A stretch of 62,355 nucleotides of DNA from Bacillota bacterium (GCA_023416585.1 JAEZHM010000098.1:1-62355); one strand, 5' to 3'. Shown: positions 52,564-61,575, counted from the stretch's first letter. Notes: generated by a model not told the origin, from the letters alone. Numbers and translations: made by a program.

Positions 52564-52788
52564 TCAATGCAAGCCTTTGAGCATTTCCTTATACCGCATC
52601 TCATTCTCGTCTGTCCAAAACCCTGCCCTTTCCCATTCCGCCTGTTTTTGCAGGATGGCCTGATATTTCCGCTCCAATTCATCCCTGATAATTCCCGAAA
52701 GCGCTTGGTCCTTCCTATACAGTTCCACATCAGACCGCAAACTCTCCAAAGCCTCCAGCCGCATTTCTTTGAACCGGTCCCGGGTCAT
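52564..52788 (-). CDS. Small hypothetical protein
   Basis: 74 aa, highly charged and predicted helical (RDRFKEMRLEALESLRSDVE, LERKYQAILQKQAEWERAGF), perhaps a coiled coil. Start ATG 52788 has AGGGAG at workable spacing. It lies downstream of the serine hydrolase on the same strand, but after a gap of about 160 bp, so co-transcription is uncertain. Not recognised; no transmembrane part. Confidence 0.55.
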   Translation of the reverse strand: MTRDRFKEMRLEALESLRSDVELYRKDQALSGIIRDELERKYQAILQKQAEWERAGFWTDENEMRYKEMLKGLH

Positions 52789-52950
52789 AGCAATTTGCTC
52801 CCTTCACGTAAATCATAAACAAGCTTGTCCGTTTTCTGTTTTATGAATACTGGAAGGCTTAGGCGAAGAATCGCAAAGAGGATACATGCAACGCCACCGC
52901 TTCGGATTTATCCTGCGCGGTGGCGTTGAAAATGAGTAAAGATGGTATTA

Positions 52951-54132
52951 TCAGAGGTTTCCTGCATGCATGGCCATCTGGTAGAAGACGACGGGCCATG
53001 TGTCCACCGGCCCTTCTTCCGTACCTGTCCGTACGATGACCGTGTCGTTCTCCGGGGAGACATAGAGGTATTGACCGTGGCTGCCGTGTGCGAAATAATC
53101 ATATCCGCCCTTTTCGTTGGCAAAGCTGTACCACATGTATTGATATCCGAGGCCGCCTTCGTTCAGCGGCTCCGTCGCGATAACCGAACGGTCGAGCCAG
53201 GATTCGCTGACAAAGCTCTGTCCGTTCCATTTGCCCCGGTGAAGCAGCATGCTGCCGATTTTCGCAAAATCGATGGACCGGAAGTTAAGCCCGCTTTCCA
53301 TCTTTTCAAACCCGGATTTTTCACTGTCCAGGCTCCAGGAGGCGTCATACTGCGCGCCGATTTTGTCCCATATCTTTTGCCTGAAATACTCACAGACGCT
53401 TACCCCGGTGCTGCGCTCCAGAATGATGCCCAGCAGCAGCGGATGATAGTTGTTGTAGAGGAACCTGCCGTCGTATTGTTGATCGGCGCGCATGTGCTTT
53501 AGCGCCAGCTCGCGCAGATCAGGATAGTAGTAGGTCTTCGCGTTATCTGAAAACCACAGGCCGCCTGTTTGGTACGCGATTTTCGAGCGCATCAGCAAAA
53601 GATCCCGGATGGTGATATCCGCAAACGCCGTGCCGTTAAATTCCGGTATGAAGTCGGATATAGGCTGCGTTTCACTTTTGATAAACCCGTCGTCGATGGC
53701 CATGCCGATCAGAAGGGACGCAACGGATTTCGCCATGGAGAACGAGGTGTTGACGGAGCCGGCATCGGAACCGTTGAAATATGCTTGGTAAACCACCTCG
53801 TCTTTGTGAATGACGATCAGGGATGTGGTATCGGACAAACTTGCCAGCGAATCTAGCTGCGCATCACGCAACTGTCCCTTCTGCGTATACTGGACGGCAA
53901 GCGTATTCATGGCACTGTCGGGCCGGTTCCCGTACTGGTAGGGAACCGGGCCTTTTTTGATGACGCGCTCCGGGAAAAAACGGTAGTCGGTTGTTTTGCC
54001 TTCCTGGTTGATGATGCAGCGGTAAACATATTCCGGCGGATATATGATGCACGACACGGCGACAAAAAGAACGGCTGCCGCCAGGATGCATCCTGCCAGA
54101 ATGATGGCGATTCGTACGGGCTTTTTCATCAT
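52951..54132 (-). CDS. Membrane-anchored serine hydrolase, beta-lactamase/penicillin-binding-protein-like
   Basis: 393 aa. One N-terminal membrane helix (about 7-29). The class C beta-lactamase-related fold (PF00144) has S-x-x-K as SMAKS (about residue 140), Y-x-N as YNNYH and an H-x-G-like HGSHGQ near the C-terminus. Members include EstB-type esterases, D-amino peptidases and 6-aminohexanoate hydrolases; the fold alone does not show antibiotic resistance. Start ATG 54132 has GGGAGG eight bases upstream. It follows the MerR gene by 25 bp in an operon with the GPP34-like gene, suggesting a role at the membrane. Confidence 0.88.
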   Translation of the reverse strand: MMKKPVRIAIILAGCILAAAVLFVAVSCIIYPPEYVYRCIINQEGKTTDYRFFPERVIKKGPVPYQYGNRPDSAMNTLAVQYTQKGQLRDAQLDSLASLSDTTSLIVIHKDEVVYQAYFNGSDAGSVNTSFSMAKSVASLLIGMAIDDGFIKSETQPISDFIPEFNGTAFADITIRDLLLMRSKIAYQTGGLWFSDNAKTYYYPDLRELALKHMRADQQYDGRFLYNNYHPLLLGIILERSTGVSVCEYFRQKIWDKIGAQYDASWSLDSEKSGFEKMESGLNFRSIDFAKIGSMLLHRGKWNGQSFVSESWLDRSVIATEPLNEGGLGYQYMWYSFANEKGGYDYFAHGSHGQYLYVSPENDTVIVRTGTEEGPVDTWPVVFYQMAMHAGNL

Positions 54133-54157
54133 GGTTCACACCTCCCTGTGAACATGT

Positions 54158-54418
54158 TTATGCACGGTTGAGAACGTCTTTGATTTGCGGCACGGTATTT
54201 CCATCCTCTTTCAGCCTTTTGATAAGGGCAATCCGCTCGATTGTCTCGATGCGCTTGTACCGCCTGGTCAGATTCGTTTCCGGCTGATCAAATGTAAGCA
54301 TGCCCTCTTCTGTATAGAATTTGAGCGTGCTGTACCTTACGCCTGTCAGCCTTACAAGTTCGCCGATGGTGACGTATTCGGAATTCTCTACTGTATCGAT
54401 GCTTCTTTGCCTGGACAA
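54158..54418 (-). CDS. Short MerR-family regulator
   Basis: 86 aa from TTG 54418, with AGGAGG eight bases upstream. The winged HTH is intact: YVTIGELVRLTGVRYSTLKF then YTEEGMLTF and RRYKRIETIERIALIKRL. The long dimerisation helix and effector domain of full-length MerR proteins are missing; it ends soon after DVLNRA. It is embedded between the GPP34-like and hydrolase genes (12 and 25 bp gaps), so it probably regulates its own operon. Confidence 0.85.
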   Translation of the reverse strand: MSRQRSIDTVENSEYVTIGELVRLTGVRYSTLKFYTEEGMLTFDQPETNLTRRYKRIETIERIALIKRLKEDGNTVPQIKDVLNRA

Positions 54419-54430
54419 AACCGTATCCTC

Positions 54431-55096
54431 CTAATGCGCGGATGTGGATGTGATCACGGCGATGACAGCGATCATGCTGTCGATATAATCCACCATCTGC
54501 TTGATCATACGGTTGGACGATGTTTCCCTGATTTCTTTCAGACGCTCCTTCAACTGCCCGGCTTCATAGCTGGAGAAGTACCGTTTGATCCTGGAGCTTT
54601 TCTCCAGCAGGCCGACAAGCGCTACGGTCTCATCCGTCATGGCGCCGCTTTCCAGCATTTCGGCCCGAATCTTCTGAATGACCTTATCCACCGCTTCGGG
54701 GTTAGGAACGAAACTGGGCTTGCCCGCCAGGAAGCCGCCCTCTTGTACGGTGACACAGCCGGCGCCGGCCAGCGAATTGCCGATATCCGTTACCAGCGTG
54801 TTCATCCTTTTGCCTGTAAAGGAAAAGCAATATTCCCGGGCGATTTTCTCAAGCTTTACCTGCTGTAATTGGTTGATAAAGTCTTTAAGCGACGCAAGAT
54901 ATACCGGGCTTTCGGCCGTCCCGTCCGCGATTTGCACCGTATTCTTTTCGCCCATCCGGATGCAGCCGCTTACCATAAGCTCTATGAGCCCGCCGGCCAG
55001 GATACAGGCCGGGACTTCCGTGCTCATCACGGGAAGCTTTCCCTTTTCGTTAAGGGAGCAGAGCAGGTACTCCTGGGCAATGGATAGTTCAGTCAT
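54431..55096 (-). CDS. GOLPH3/VPS74 (GPP34)-family protein
   Basis: 221 aa. LSIAQEYLLCSLNEKGKLP is the standard opening of the GPP34 family, followed by ACILAGGLIELMVSGCI. A helical body ends with RIKRYFSSYEAGQLKERLKEI, matching the conserved KRYF/E...LKERL region. In eukaryotes GOLPH3 binds PtdIns4P at the Golgi. Bacterial members, best known in Actinobacteria, have no settled role. Start ATG 55096 has AAGGAG with eight-base spacing. First gene of the operon with MerR and the serine hydrolase. Upstream are A/C/T repeats (TACTTAC, 55111-55138). Confidence 0.85.
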   Translation of the reverse strand: MTELSIAQEYLLCSLNEKGKLPVMSTEVPACILAGGLIELMVSGCIRMGEKNTVQIADGTAESPVYLASLKDFINQLQQVKLEKIAREYCFSFTGKRMNTLVTDIGNSLAGAGCVTVQEGGFLAGKPSFVPNPEAVDKVIQKIRAEMLESGAMTDETVALVGLLEKSSRIKRYFSSYEAGQLKERLKEIRETSSNRMIKQMVDYIDSMIAVIAVITSTSAH

Positions 55097-55110
55097 ATTG
55101 GACACTCCTT

Positions 55111-55138
55111 ACTTATCACTTACTACTTACTACTTACT
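55111..55138. repeat. Short TACTTAC tandem repeats in GPP34 promoter region
   Basis: ACTTA(T/C)-type units recur four to five times between the ribosome site and the T-rich region upstream, a possible slippage site. Confidence 0.5.
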
Positions 55139-55288
55139 GGTTACGATTTGCATTATAGCACGGGGAAATGGATTGTCAATAGGGGGTTTGAAAAACTTTT
55201 AACAATATTTTTATTGCTGTTATTGGTGCTGACGTAGTGCCATCTATCCGGCGGGATGGGGAATAGGGCAATGCTGCGTGAGACAGCA

Positions 55289-55322
55289 AAGTAAGGGACA
55301 GACTCGTGTCTGTCCCTTACTT
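55289..55322. repeat. Perfect isolated hairpin
   Basis: AAGTAAGGGACAGAC (55289-55303) pairs perfectly with 55308-55322, TCGT loop. It is far from either neighbouring gene, so a repeat element is more likely than a terminator. Confidence 0.7.
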
Positions 55323-55375
55323 GCGACGATTTGCATTTGCCCTGGAAATGCAGAAAAGAGCGATACAAGCGGGCT

Positions 55376-55542
55376 AAACTCCTTCCGTCACGGCTCCGCC
55401 GTGCCACCTCCCTCAAGAGGGAGGCAGGATAATCGCCCCTACAACGCAGCAATGATTGCAGGCTTCATTTCCGGGGCTAATAGGGGCCGGAAGAAAAGCC
55501 AATACACTCTTTATGGAAGTAGGGGCGATTATCAATCGCCCG
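55376..55542. repeat. CTCCCTC hairpin and TAGGGGCGA inverted-repeat element
   Basis: CCGTCACGGCTCCGCCGTG and CCTCCCTCAAGAGGGAGG come first. Then TAATCGCCCCTAC (55430-55442) is inverted at 55519-55531 (13 bp), with the second end also forming the short palindrome GGGCGATTATCAATCGCCC. Confidence 0.7.
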
Positions 55543-55639
55543 CCAAGATTGGTTTCCATGTGCAGCAGGAGTACGTTTTGCAATCGCTCAAATGCTGTTG
55601 ATTCTAGTACTGCTCTGAAAATATTATTTGATACTGATG

Positions 55640-56195
55640 CGAAAAACCTCCTCCAGCCGCCTGCGTCGAGCGCCTCCGTCTGGCTCAAACATCGCACTGC
55701 TCTCTGCCGTTCGCAATCCCGGCGCCCTCAATTGACACGTTGGCCGCTGCCGCGCCCATCACTCTCTTTCGGGCGCTTCCTCCAACCGGCTTATTGCATC
55801 CACTGGAGGCAGCCGGGCTTTGGAACCCGCTTTGCTCGCTTCCTCTGCTTCGTTTCATTCGGCACAGCCGTCGCTTTGGCTACGGAGCCTCCAGGAAGGA
55901 ATCCTAATCACAGCCTTCCCCTTGAGGGGAAGGTGGCGCGCAGCGCCGGATGAGGTGTTTGGTCCAAATGCTTTCTCATCTGTAGCCACCTCATCAGTCT
56001 CCTTCGTCGACAGCTTGCCACTCTGCTTGCTCAATCGTCGCACCAGTTCGCTGGCGCTTCTGGCGCTCGTTTCGCAAGCTTCCTCTTCTTCGCTTCATCC
56101 GCCACTGGCGGCGCGAAGACTCGGAACTCAAGGGGAAGCCTTTTGGAAAGCCTCCCTCCACGAGGGAGGTGCCGCCCGCAGGCGGCGGAAGGAGT
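55640..56195. repeat. Repeat cluster including composite repeat copy 3 (minus)
   Basis: 55850-55893 repeats the GGCACAGCCG..GCTACGGAGCCTCC block seen at 437 and 697. Read on the minus strand, 56140-55987 is the 154-bp block, 55986-55958 the 29-bp core and 55957-55912 the 46-bp block. A CCTCCCTCCACGAGGGAGG hairpin and GCCGCCCGCAGGCGGCGGAA follow at 56150-56190. No believable gene; the interval between GPP34 and the next gene exceeds 1.2 kb. Confidence 0.8.
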
Positions 56196-56303
56196 AAAAG
56201 CAGCGTCCTACTATCAATAAAATTATTTCATACGTTGTTTATGCCGCGCCCTCGACGGAATGGGGGGTTAGTATTATGTTTCCGTTAGGCCAGGCAAAGC
56301 AAT

Positions 56304-56335
56304 GCCTCCGGGCCGGTTTCATCCGGCCCGGAGGC
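56304..56335. terminator. Strong hairpin after secreted-protein gene
   Basis: GCCTCCGGGCCGG (56304-56316) pairs perfectly with 56323-56335, TTTCAT loop, 15 bp after the minus-strand stop. Confidence 0.65.
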
Positions 56336-56350
56336 GGAGTGATTTCTTTT

Positions 56351-57139
56351 CTACTTACGGCCGCCTCTGCCGTCCTGCTGCCGTGAAGGCATATCATTTT
56401 GGCCAAAGCGCTGCCCAAATTCCTTCGCGCCCTGGCCGTTGCCCTCAAACATCATGCCCTTGCCCATACCCATGCCTTTGAATATACCTTCTATGCCCGC
56501 GTCGCGCAGCGTGCCGGTAAGCGTTGCATTCGCCTGCCGCATGGTGTTGATGGCGGTTTGAATGGCCGAGTTGGTGCTTGCATTTTGAACGATTTTTGCC
56601 CATAGGCCGGTTTCACCCTGGGCGCTCAGCGCATTTGCCTGATCCTGATTCAATTGCCCCGCGTCCGCAAGCGCCTGCATGGCTGCCTTGCGTTCATCAC
56701 CGGTCTTGGCATTCGCCTCATAGAAGGCTTTGTACTGCCCGGCGGTCCAGTTGGTTTGATCCAGCTCACCCAGCGACTTTTGCGCGGTTCGAAGCTTTAT
56801 GTATTCCTCCACGTCGCTTTGGGTTACGATGTTTGCGGCCACAAGATCATTCAGCACCGCGTCCTCGACCTGTTCATACAGCGTAAGCGCGCTGTCATAC
56901 GCAGCCTTTTGTTCATCGGTGAGCCCGCTTACATCTTGGGTAAAGCCGCCAAGAAAGCGGCCCATCCCGCCATGGCCATTCAACTTTGCCGCAACCGCCG
57001 TGTTCGTATTGCTGCCTGATGCCATCGTGGCCTGGGTTGCGGATTCCGCCATGGACGCAAGCGGAAGTGCCGCCATCAGCGCCAGCGTAAGCAGCGCCGT
57101 TCCCCGCCTCATCTTTTGATGGATGTTTTCTTTGATCAT
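56351..57139 (-). CDS. Secreted helical protein of unknown function
   Basis: 262 aa. Signal peptide to about residue 32 (SMAES). The mature part has DUF2680-like helices: GLTDEQKAAYDSALTLYEQV, LVAANIVTQSDVEEYIKLR and ADAGQLNQDQANAL. The end is Gly/Met/Gln-rich (GMGMGKGMMFEGNGQ) and basic. This recalls small secreted repeats seen in Clostridia, but the function is unknown. Start ATG 57139 has AAGGAGATG upstream. It is monocistronic between a repeat block and the magnesium operon. Confidence 0.75.
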   Translation of the reverse strand: MIKENIHQKMRRGTALLTLALMAALPLASMAESATQATMASGSNTNTAVAAKLNGHGGMGRFLGGFTQDVSGLTDEQKAAYDSALTLYEQVEDAVLNDLVAANIVTQSDVEEYIKLRTAQKSLGELDQTNWTAGQYKAFYEANAKTGDERKAAMQALADAGQLNQDQANALSAQGETGLWAKIVQNASTNSAIQTAINTMRQANATLTGTLRDAGIEGIFKGMGMGKGMMFEGNGQGAKEFGQRFGQNDMPSRQQDGRGGRK

Positions 57140-57316
57140 GTTCTCATCTCCTTATGCCATATCGCCCGGTTCTTTCACCGGACATATACAGTATCACACG
57201 GTTTTGTGACAGCCGTATGATTATTTTAGGCAGGTTGTGTGAAACCGGCGGCATGGATAGATGAAGAAAGAGAATCATGAAAGAGGCAGGCCCGAGGCCG
57301 CGCCTTATAAAAATGC

Positions 57317-57343
57317 AGCGGCTCCTGCATAGCAAGAGCCGCT
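57317..57343 (-). terminator. Terminator of the magnesium operon
   Basis: AGCGGCTC (57317-57324) pairs with GAGCCGCT (57336-57343); on the minus strand it is followed by GCATTTTTATAAGG. It ends the operon 38 bp after the last gene. Confidence 0.8.
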
Positions 57344-57380
57344 GAAAAAGTATGGCAAGGGTTAAAGCAATCCGGCATGA

Positions 57381-57581
57381 TCATTTATCCTTTTCCTTTA
57401 TGGCAAAGGAAGCAACCAGGGCGGCGGGGAAAAGCAGAACGCTGAATACGTACCACTTTACAAAGTTCCTGCCCTTTTTGTAGGCTTTCACGGCAGGATA
57501 TGTGGACAAAAGCCCCAATACCATCAAGCCGCAGGTGGTGAAAAGCCCGGCAGCAGTAAGAACGTTATTCCCAATCAGCAT
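57381..57581 (-). CDS. Small two-helix membrane protein
   Basis: 66 aa with two hydrophobic helices (about 9-28 and 42-60) joined by a basic loop YKKGRNF, and a charged end KEKDK. Start ATG 57581 has GGGGGGAA upstream and lies 12 bp after mgtA, so it is in the operon. It could be a regulatory subunit of the pump, as small proteins such as MgtS and MgtR are for enterobacterial MgtA/MgtB, but no sequence likeness is claimed. Confidence 0.7.
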   Translation of the reverse strand: MLIGNNVLTAAGLFTTCGLMVLGLLSTYPAVKAYKKGRNFVKWYVFSVLLFPAALVASFAIKEKDK

Positions 57582-57593
57582 ATCTTTCCCCCC

Positions 57594-60275
57594 TCACAGC
57601 AGCGAGCCGTAGCGCCTGGCATACATCGTTTTAAGCAATGTGGCAAGTGCCATGTACATAACAAGCGTAAGGAATAGCCAGGGGAAGTACATGAGCGGCA
57701 TCGGCTGCATGCCCATCGCGGTGCCAAAGGGCGAGTAGGGTATGACTGTTCCCAAAATGATGCCGGCTGTGGTCATTATAAGCACCGGCAGCGATGCCCG
57801 GCTTTGAAGGAACGGAATCTTCGGCGTGCGGATCATGTGTATCACAAGCGTTTGGGACCACAGCGATTCCACAAACCAGCCGGCATTGAACAGTGCCATG
57901 AACAGTGTGCTGTTAACACCTGGCGCGCCGTATGGGCCGCCAAATACGGCGGGGCATAGGACAAAGAACATGAGGATGTATGTGGTTATATCAAAAACCG
58001 AGCTCGTGGGCCCAAGCCAGATCATGAACTTCCCAATGGAGGAGGCATCCCACTTCCTTGGAACTGTCAGATAATCCTCATCCACATTGTCCCAGGGCAT
58101 GGATATGCAGGAAATATTGTAGATCAGGCTCAGCATCAAAATTTGTATCGGCAGCATCGGCAAAAACGGCAGGAAAGCGCTGGCCGCCAGCACGCTGAAC
58201 ATATTGCCGAAGTTGGAGCTTGCCGTCATCTTGATATATTTGATGATGTTCCCGTATGTCTTGCGCCCTTCGATGACCCCTTCCTCAAGCACCATGAGGC
58301 TCTTTTCCAGGAGGATGATGTTTGCGGATTCCTTGGCAATATCCACCGCCGTGTCTACCGAAATGCCCACGTCGGCTTCCCTTAAGGCAGGGGCGTCGTT
58401 GATGCCGTCGCCCATAAAGCCCACCGTGTGCCCTTTATGCTTTAACACCTTGATGATCCTTGCCTTTTGCATAGGCGACAGCTTTGCCAGAATGGTCGTA
58501 CTATCCGCTTCTTTAGCCAGCTGTTCATCGGTCATGCCGTCAATCTGGCTTCCCAGCAGGATGTTTTCTATCGGCAAGCCTACCGCGGTGCAGACCTTCT
58601 TGGTGACCATTTCATTATCGCCGGTCAGCACCTTTACCCTTACGCCATATTCATGCAATGCCTTGACCGCGGAAGCGGCCGACTCCTTCGGCGGGTCCAG
58701 GAACCCGACGTACCCCATCAAAACCATTCCGGCTTCATCTTCCACGCCGAATACGCCCTGGCTGGGCACCTCGTTCTTCTGCGCCACGGCCAGCACCCGC
58801 AAGCCGTCGCTGCTGAGCCTGTTCAGCATGGCCACCGCTTCCGCCCGAATCTCATCCGACAAGGGGACAACCTCGCCCCCGAATTCGGCATAAGAGCAGA
58901 TGGACAGCATTTCTTCCACGGCGCCCTTGGTTACAAGCTGCCTTTTGCCCGTATCATCCTCCAGCACAACGGACATGCGGCGCCTGTTGAAATCAAAGGG
59001 GATTTCATCCACTTTTTTATAGGTAACTTCCCAGTTTTCATGCCCTTCTTTTTCCGCGCGGGCAATGATTGCCATATCGATCAAATTCTTGAGGCCTGTC
59101 TGGAAATAGCTGTTCAGATAGGCGTGGCGCCATACACGTATGTCCTCGCTGCCATGGATATCCAGATAACACTCCAAAACAATTTTGTCTTCTGTCAAGG
59201 TTCCTGTCTTGTCGGTGCACAGCACATCCATTGCGCCAAAGTTTTGTATGGCATTCAGCCGTTTTACCACGGTCTTGTGTTTTGCCATCCGAACGGCGCC
59301 TTTTGCAAGATTGGTCGTTACGATCATCGGCAGCATTTCCGGCGTCAAGCCAACGGCGATGGAAATGCCAAACATGAACGCTTCCAGCCAGTTCCCTTTT
59401 GTGAGCCCGTTCACAAGAAACACGATGGGGACCATAATCAGCATAAACCGGATAAGCACCCAGCTGACGCTGTTGACGCCCTTGTCAAAGCTGGTCAATT
59501 CATGCTTTCCTACAAGGGTTTTGGCCATTGCGCCAAAATAGGTATCATTCCCGGTGGATAGCACGGCGGCCACCGCCGAACCGCTGACAACGGTTGTACC
59601 CATAAAGCATATGTTGTCAAGATCCGTCAGGCTCAGTCTCTTCGTTGAATCTTTGTCGTTCCTTAAGGTATTGTATTTTTCCACAGGTTCGGACTCGCCT
59701 GTCAGGGACGACTGGCTGATAAACAAATCCTTGGACGATATAATCCGCACATCGGCGGGGATCATATCCCCCGCGGCAAGGTGGATGATATCCCCGGGCA
59801 CGATCTCCGCCATTTCGATTTCTTGTTTATCGGCGCCGTTTCGAACTACGGCAGCCGTCGTATGCACCAATTCCTTTAGTTTTTCCGATTCCTTGTTGGA
59901 CCGGAACTCCTGTACGAAGCGGAGCGTGCCGCTGATCAAAACGATCACGCCTATCACAATCACCGACTGCCAGTTTTGTTCACCTGGCGCTTTGAGCAGC
60001 ACATCCATCACAAGCGATATGCCTGCCAGGAAAAACAGTATGGCGCTGAATGGATTCACGAATGCCCGTATCAGCTGAACAAACCAGGGTTTCGGCTTTT
60101 CGGCAGCGATCTGATTCGGCCCGTATACCTCCAAACGCAGCTCCGCCTCAAAGGTATCCAGCCCGTCTTGCGACGTTTTCAGTTTTGCAAATACATTCTT
60201 TATGTCCCATCTGGCAAAGCCGGTAATGTTATCCATGATATTCATCGTTTCCGTATTGATGTTTTCCTTTTCCAT
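57594..60275 (-). CDS. mgtA: Magnesium-translocating P-type ATPase
   Basis: 893 aa, P3B-type ATPase. An N-terminal cation-ATPase region comes first, then TGES in the actuator domain, the phosphorylation motif DKTGTLT (Asp near 355), the PEMLPMIVT intramembrane motif near 312, KGAVEEML in the nucleotide domain, and TGDN and GDGINDAPALR in the hinge. About ten membrane helices. It imports Mg2+ into the cell at the cost of ATP. Start ATG 60275 has GAGGAGG nine bases upstream. Preceded by the PRC/MgtE-N/CBS gene (49 bp) and followed by the small membrane protein (12 bp), forming one operon. Confidence 0.95.
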   Translation of the reverse strand: MEKENINTETMNIMDNITGFARWDIKNVFAKLKTSQDGLDTFEAELRLEVYGPNQIAAEKPKPWFVQLIRAFVNPFSAILFFLAGISLVMDVLLKAPGEQNWQSVIVIGVIVLISGTLRFVQEFRSNKESEKLKELVHTTAAVVRNGADKQEIEMAEIVPGDIIHLAAGDMIPADVRIISSKDLFISQSSLTGESEPVEKYNTLRNDKDSTKRLSLTDLDNICFMGTTVVSGSAVAAVLSTGNDTYFGAMAKTLVGKHELTSFDKGVNSVSWVLIRFMLIMVPIVFLVNGLTKGNWLEAFMFGISIAVGLTPEMLPMIVTTNLAKGAVRMAKHKTVVKRLNAIQNFGAMDVLCTDKTGTLTEDKIVLECYLDIHGSEDIRVWRHAYLNSYFQTGLKNLIDMAIIARAEKEGHENWEVTYKKVDEIPFDFNRRRMSVVLEDDTGKRQLVTKGAVEEMLSICSYAEFGGEVVPLSDEIRAEAVAMLNRLSSDGLRVLAVAQKNEVPSQGVFGVEDEAGMVLMGYVGFLDPPKESAASAVKALHEYGVRVKVLTGDNEMVTKKVCTAVGLPIENILLGSQIDGMTDEQLAKEADSTTILAKLSPMQKARIIKVLKHKGHTVGFMGDGINDAPALREADVGISVDTAVDIAKESANIILLEKSLMVLEEGVIEGRKTYGNIIKYIKMTASSNFGNMFSVLAASAFLPFLPMLPIQILMLSLIYNISCISMPWDNVDEDYLTVPRKWDASSIGKFMIWLGPTSSVFDITTYILMFFVLCPAVFGGPYGAPGVNSTLFMALFNAGWFVESLWSQTLVIHMIRTPKIPFLQSRASLPVLIMTTAGIILGTVIPYSPFGTAMGMQPMPLMYFPWLFLTLVMYMALATLLKTMYARRYGSLL

Positions 60276-60324
60276 AGCTTTCGCCTCCTCTCAAAGGAAT
60301 GGATGAAACGATCCTATCATTTTT

Positions 60325-61575
60325 TTACAGCAGCTTTCGCCTGGACTGAAGCAGGCTGAACAAGATGTCGTTGATGATCACCATGCCGAGCAATATCCTG
60401 TTTGCGTCCACCACAGGAACGGCAAGCAGGTTGTATTTTGATACGATATCGTTCAGCAGATCAATGGGATCGGTGTCATGCACACAGACCATATCCCGGT
60501 TCATGATGTCGCCCAGCTTTAAATCCGGGCTGGAAACGATGATATCCCTTAAAGAGAGCGCAGCCTCAAACTCGCCCTTTTCTGAAACGATGTATAGGTA
60601 ATAGATCGTGTCGAACTCGGGTTTCTCCCGGCGCAGGACCTGCAATGTGGCTTCCACTGTATCTATGCCATGAAAGCTTAAATAATCTGTCGTCATAAGG
60701 GAACCGATTTCGTTGTCGTCGTATTCCATCAGTTCGCGGACTTCGCCGGAAACCTCGCCATCCATTTCCTTGAGCAGCTCTTCCGCCTTTGCCTCGTCAA
60801 TCTCGTCCAGGATGTCGGCAATTTCATCGACAGGCATGATCTCAAGAACATCGGCGATTTTATCCGCAGGCAGGCTGCCCAGCAGTTTGTCCTGCGTATC
60901 AGGCTCCAGCTCTTCCAAAACATCCGCGGCCCGCTCCGTATCCATCGCGGAGAAAAGCTCCATTTGGGTATTATGATCCATTTCTTCCATGATATCCGCC
61001 ATGTCGGACGGGTGCAGACGGTTCAGGCTGGTCATGCTCTTTGTAAGCCCGGCCCCGGTATGGCTGAAGTTGACCGCTTCCACATTGTCCCAAAGAACCA
61101 ATTGATTCGGGATGGACAAATCGAACAGCTTCATCAGGCGTACTGCAGCATTGGAAATGCCCAGCCGGCGAAGCCGGCCCTGCATACCTGCGTCTACCGC
61201 TGCAACCGTTGCCTTGGTATCCTGTATGGCGATTTTCAGGTCGTAAACAAGGATCGTTTTCTTCCTGTTCATATCTACGACCTTTTTGTTCAAAAGCTGG
61301 CCGGCAACCAGAAATGTTTCCATCCCCTTAAGGTTGAGCGGCCTTATTACCTTGCAGGTAAGAGCAGGCCCGCCCTTTTCATGTGTGATTTGAAATGCAG
61401 AAAAGTCAACAGTTTTCAGCCCGTCCCGCGTGGAAACAATAGCGGCTACGATTTTTGGGCGCGAAAAACCAAGGTCGGCTACCAGATCTTTCAGCCGGCC
61501 GATCGTTTTCCCTTCCGGTGATATGATTTTTTTTCCAAGAATATCACTAAAAAAGACAGTTGTTGCGCTGGTCAT
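60325..61575 (-). CDS. PRC-barrel / MgtE-N / CBS protein without channel domain
   Basis: 416 aa, soluble. Residues about 1-75 and 85-160 are PRC-barrel-like (FFSDILGKKIISPEGKTIGRL). Residues about 185-285 are the MgtE N-terminal superhelix (LHPSDMADIMEEMDHNTQMEL, LEELEPDTQDKLLGSLP). Residues about 295-410 are a CBS pair (LMTTDYLSFHG, DIMNRDMVCVHDTDPI). The membrane part of MgtE is absent. MgtE-N and CBS domains bind Mg2+ and gate MgtE, so here they probably sense Mg2+ or nucleotides and control the adjacent MgtA. Start ATG 61575 has GGAGGG six bases upstream. Confidence 0.88.
   Translation of the reverse strand: MTSATTVFFSDILGKKIISPEGKTIGRLKDLVADLGFSRPKIVAAIVSTRDGLKTVDFSAFQITHEKGGPALTCKVIRPLNLKGMETFLVAGQLLNKKVVDMNRKKTILVYDLKIAIQDTKATVAAVDAGMQGRLRRLGISNAAVRLMKLFDLSIPNQLVLWDNVEAVNFSHTGAGLTKSMTSLNRLHPSDMADIMEEMDHNTQMELFSAMDTERAADVLEELEPDTQDKLLGSLPADKIADVLEIMPVDEIADILDEIDEAKAEELLKEMDGEVSGEVRELMEYDDNEIGSLMTTDYLSFHGIDTVEATLQVLRREKPEFDTIYYLYIVSEKGEFEAALSLRDIIVSSPDLKLGDIMNRDMVCVHDTDPIDLLNDIVSKYNLLAVPVVDANRILLGMVIINDILFSLLQSRRKLL

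Noticed and set aside
52500..52730. Alternative small gene on the minus strand
   Set aside because: Overlaps the better-supported 52564-52788 frame and lacks a start signal.
52951..54132. Beta-lactamase resistance gene
   Set aside because: The fold is shared by many esterases and peptidases; the membrane anchor and operon do not indicate antibiotic hydrolysis.
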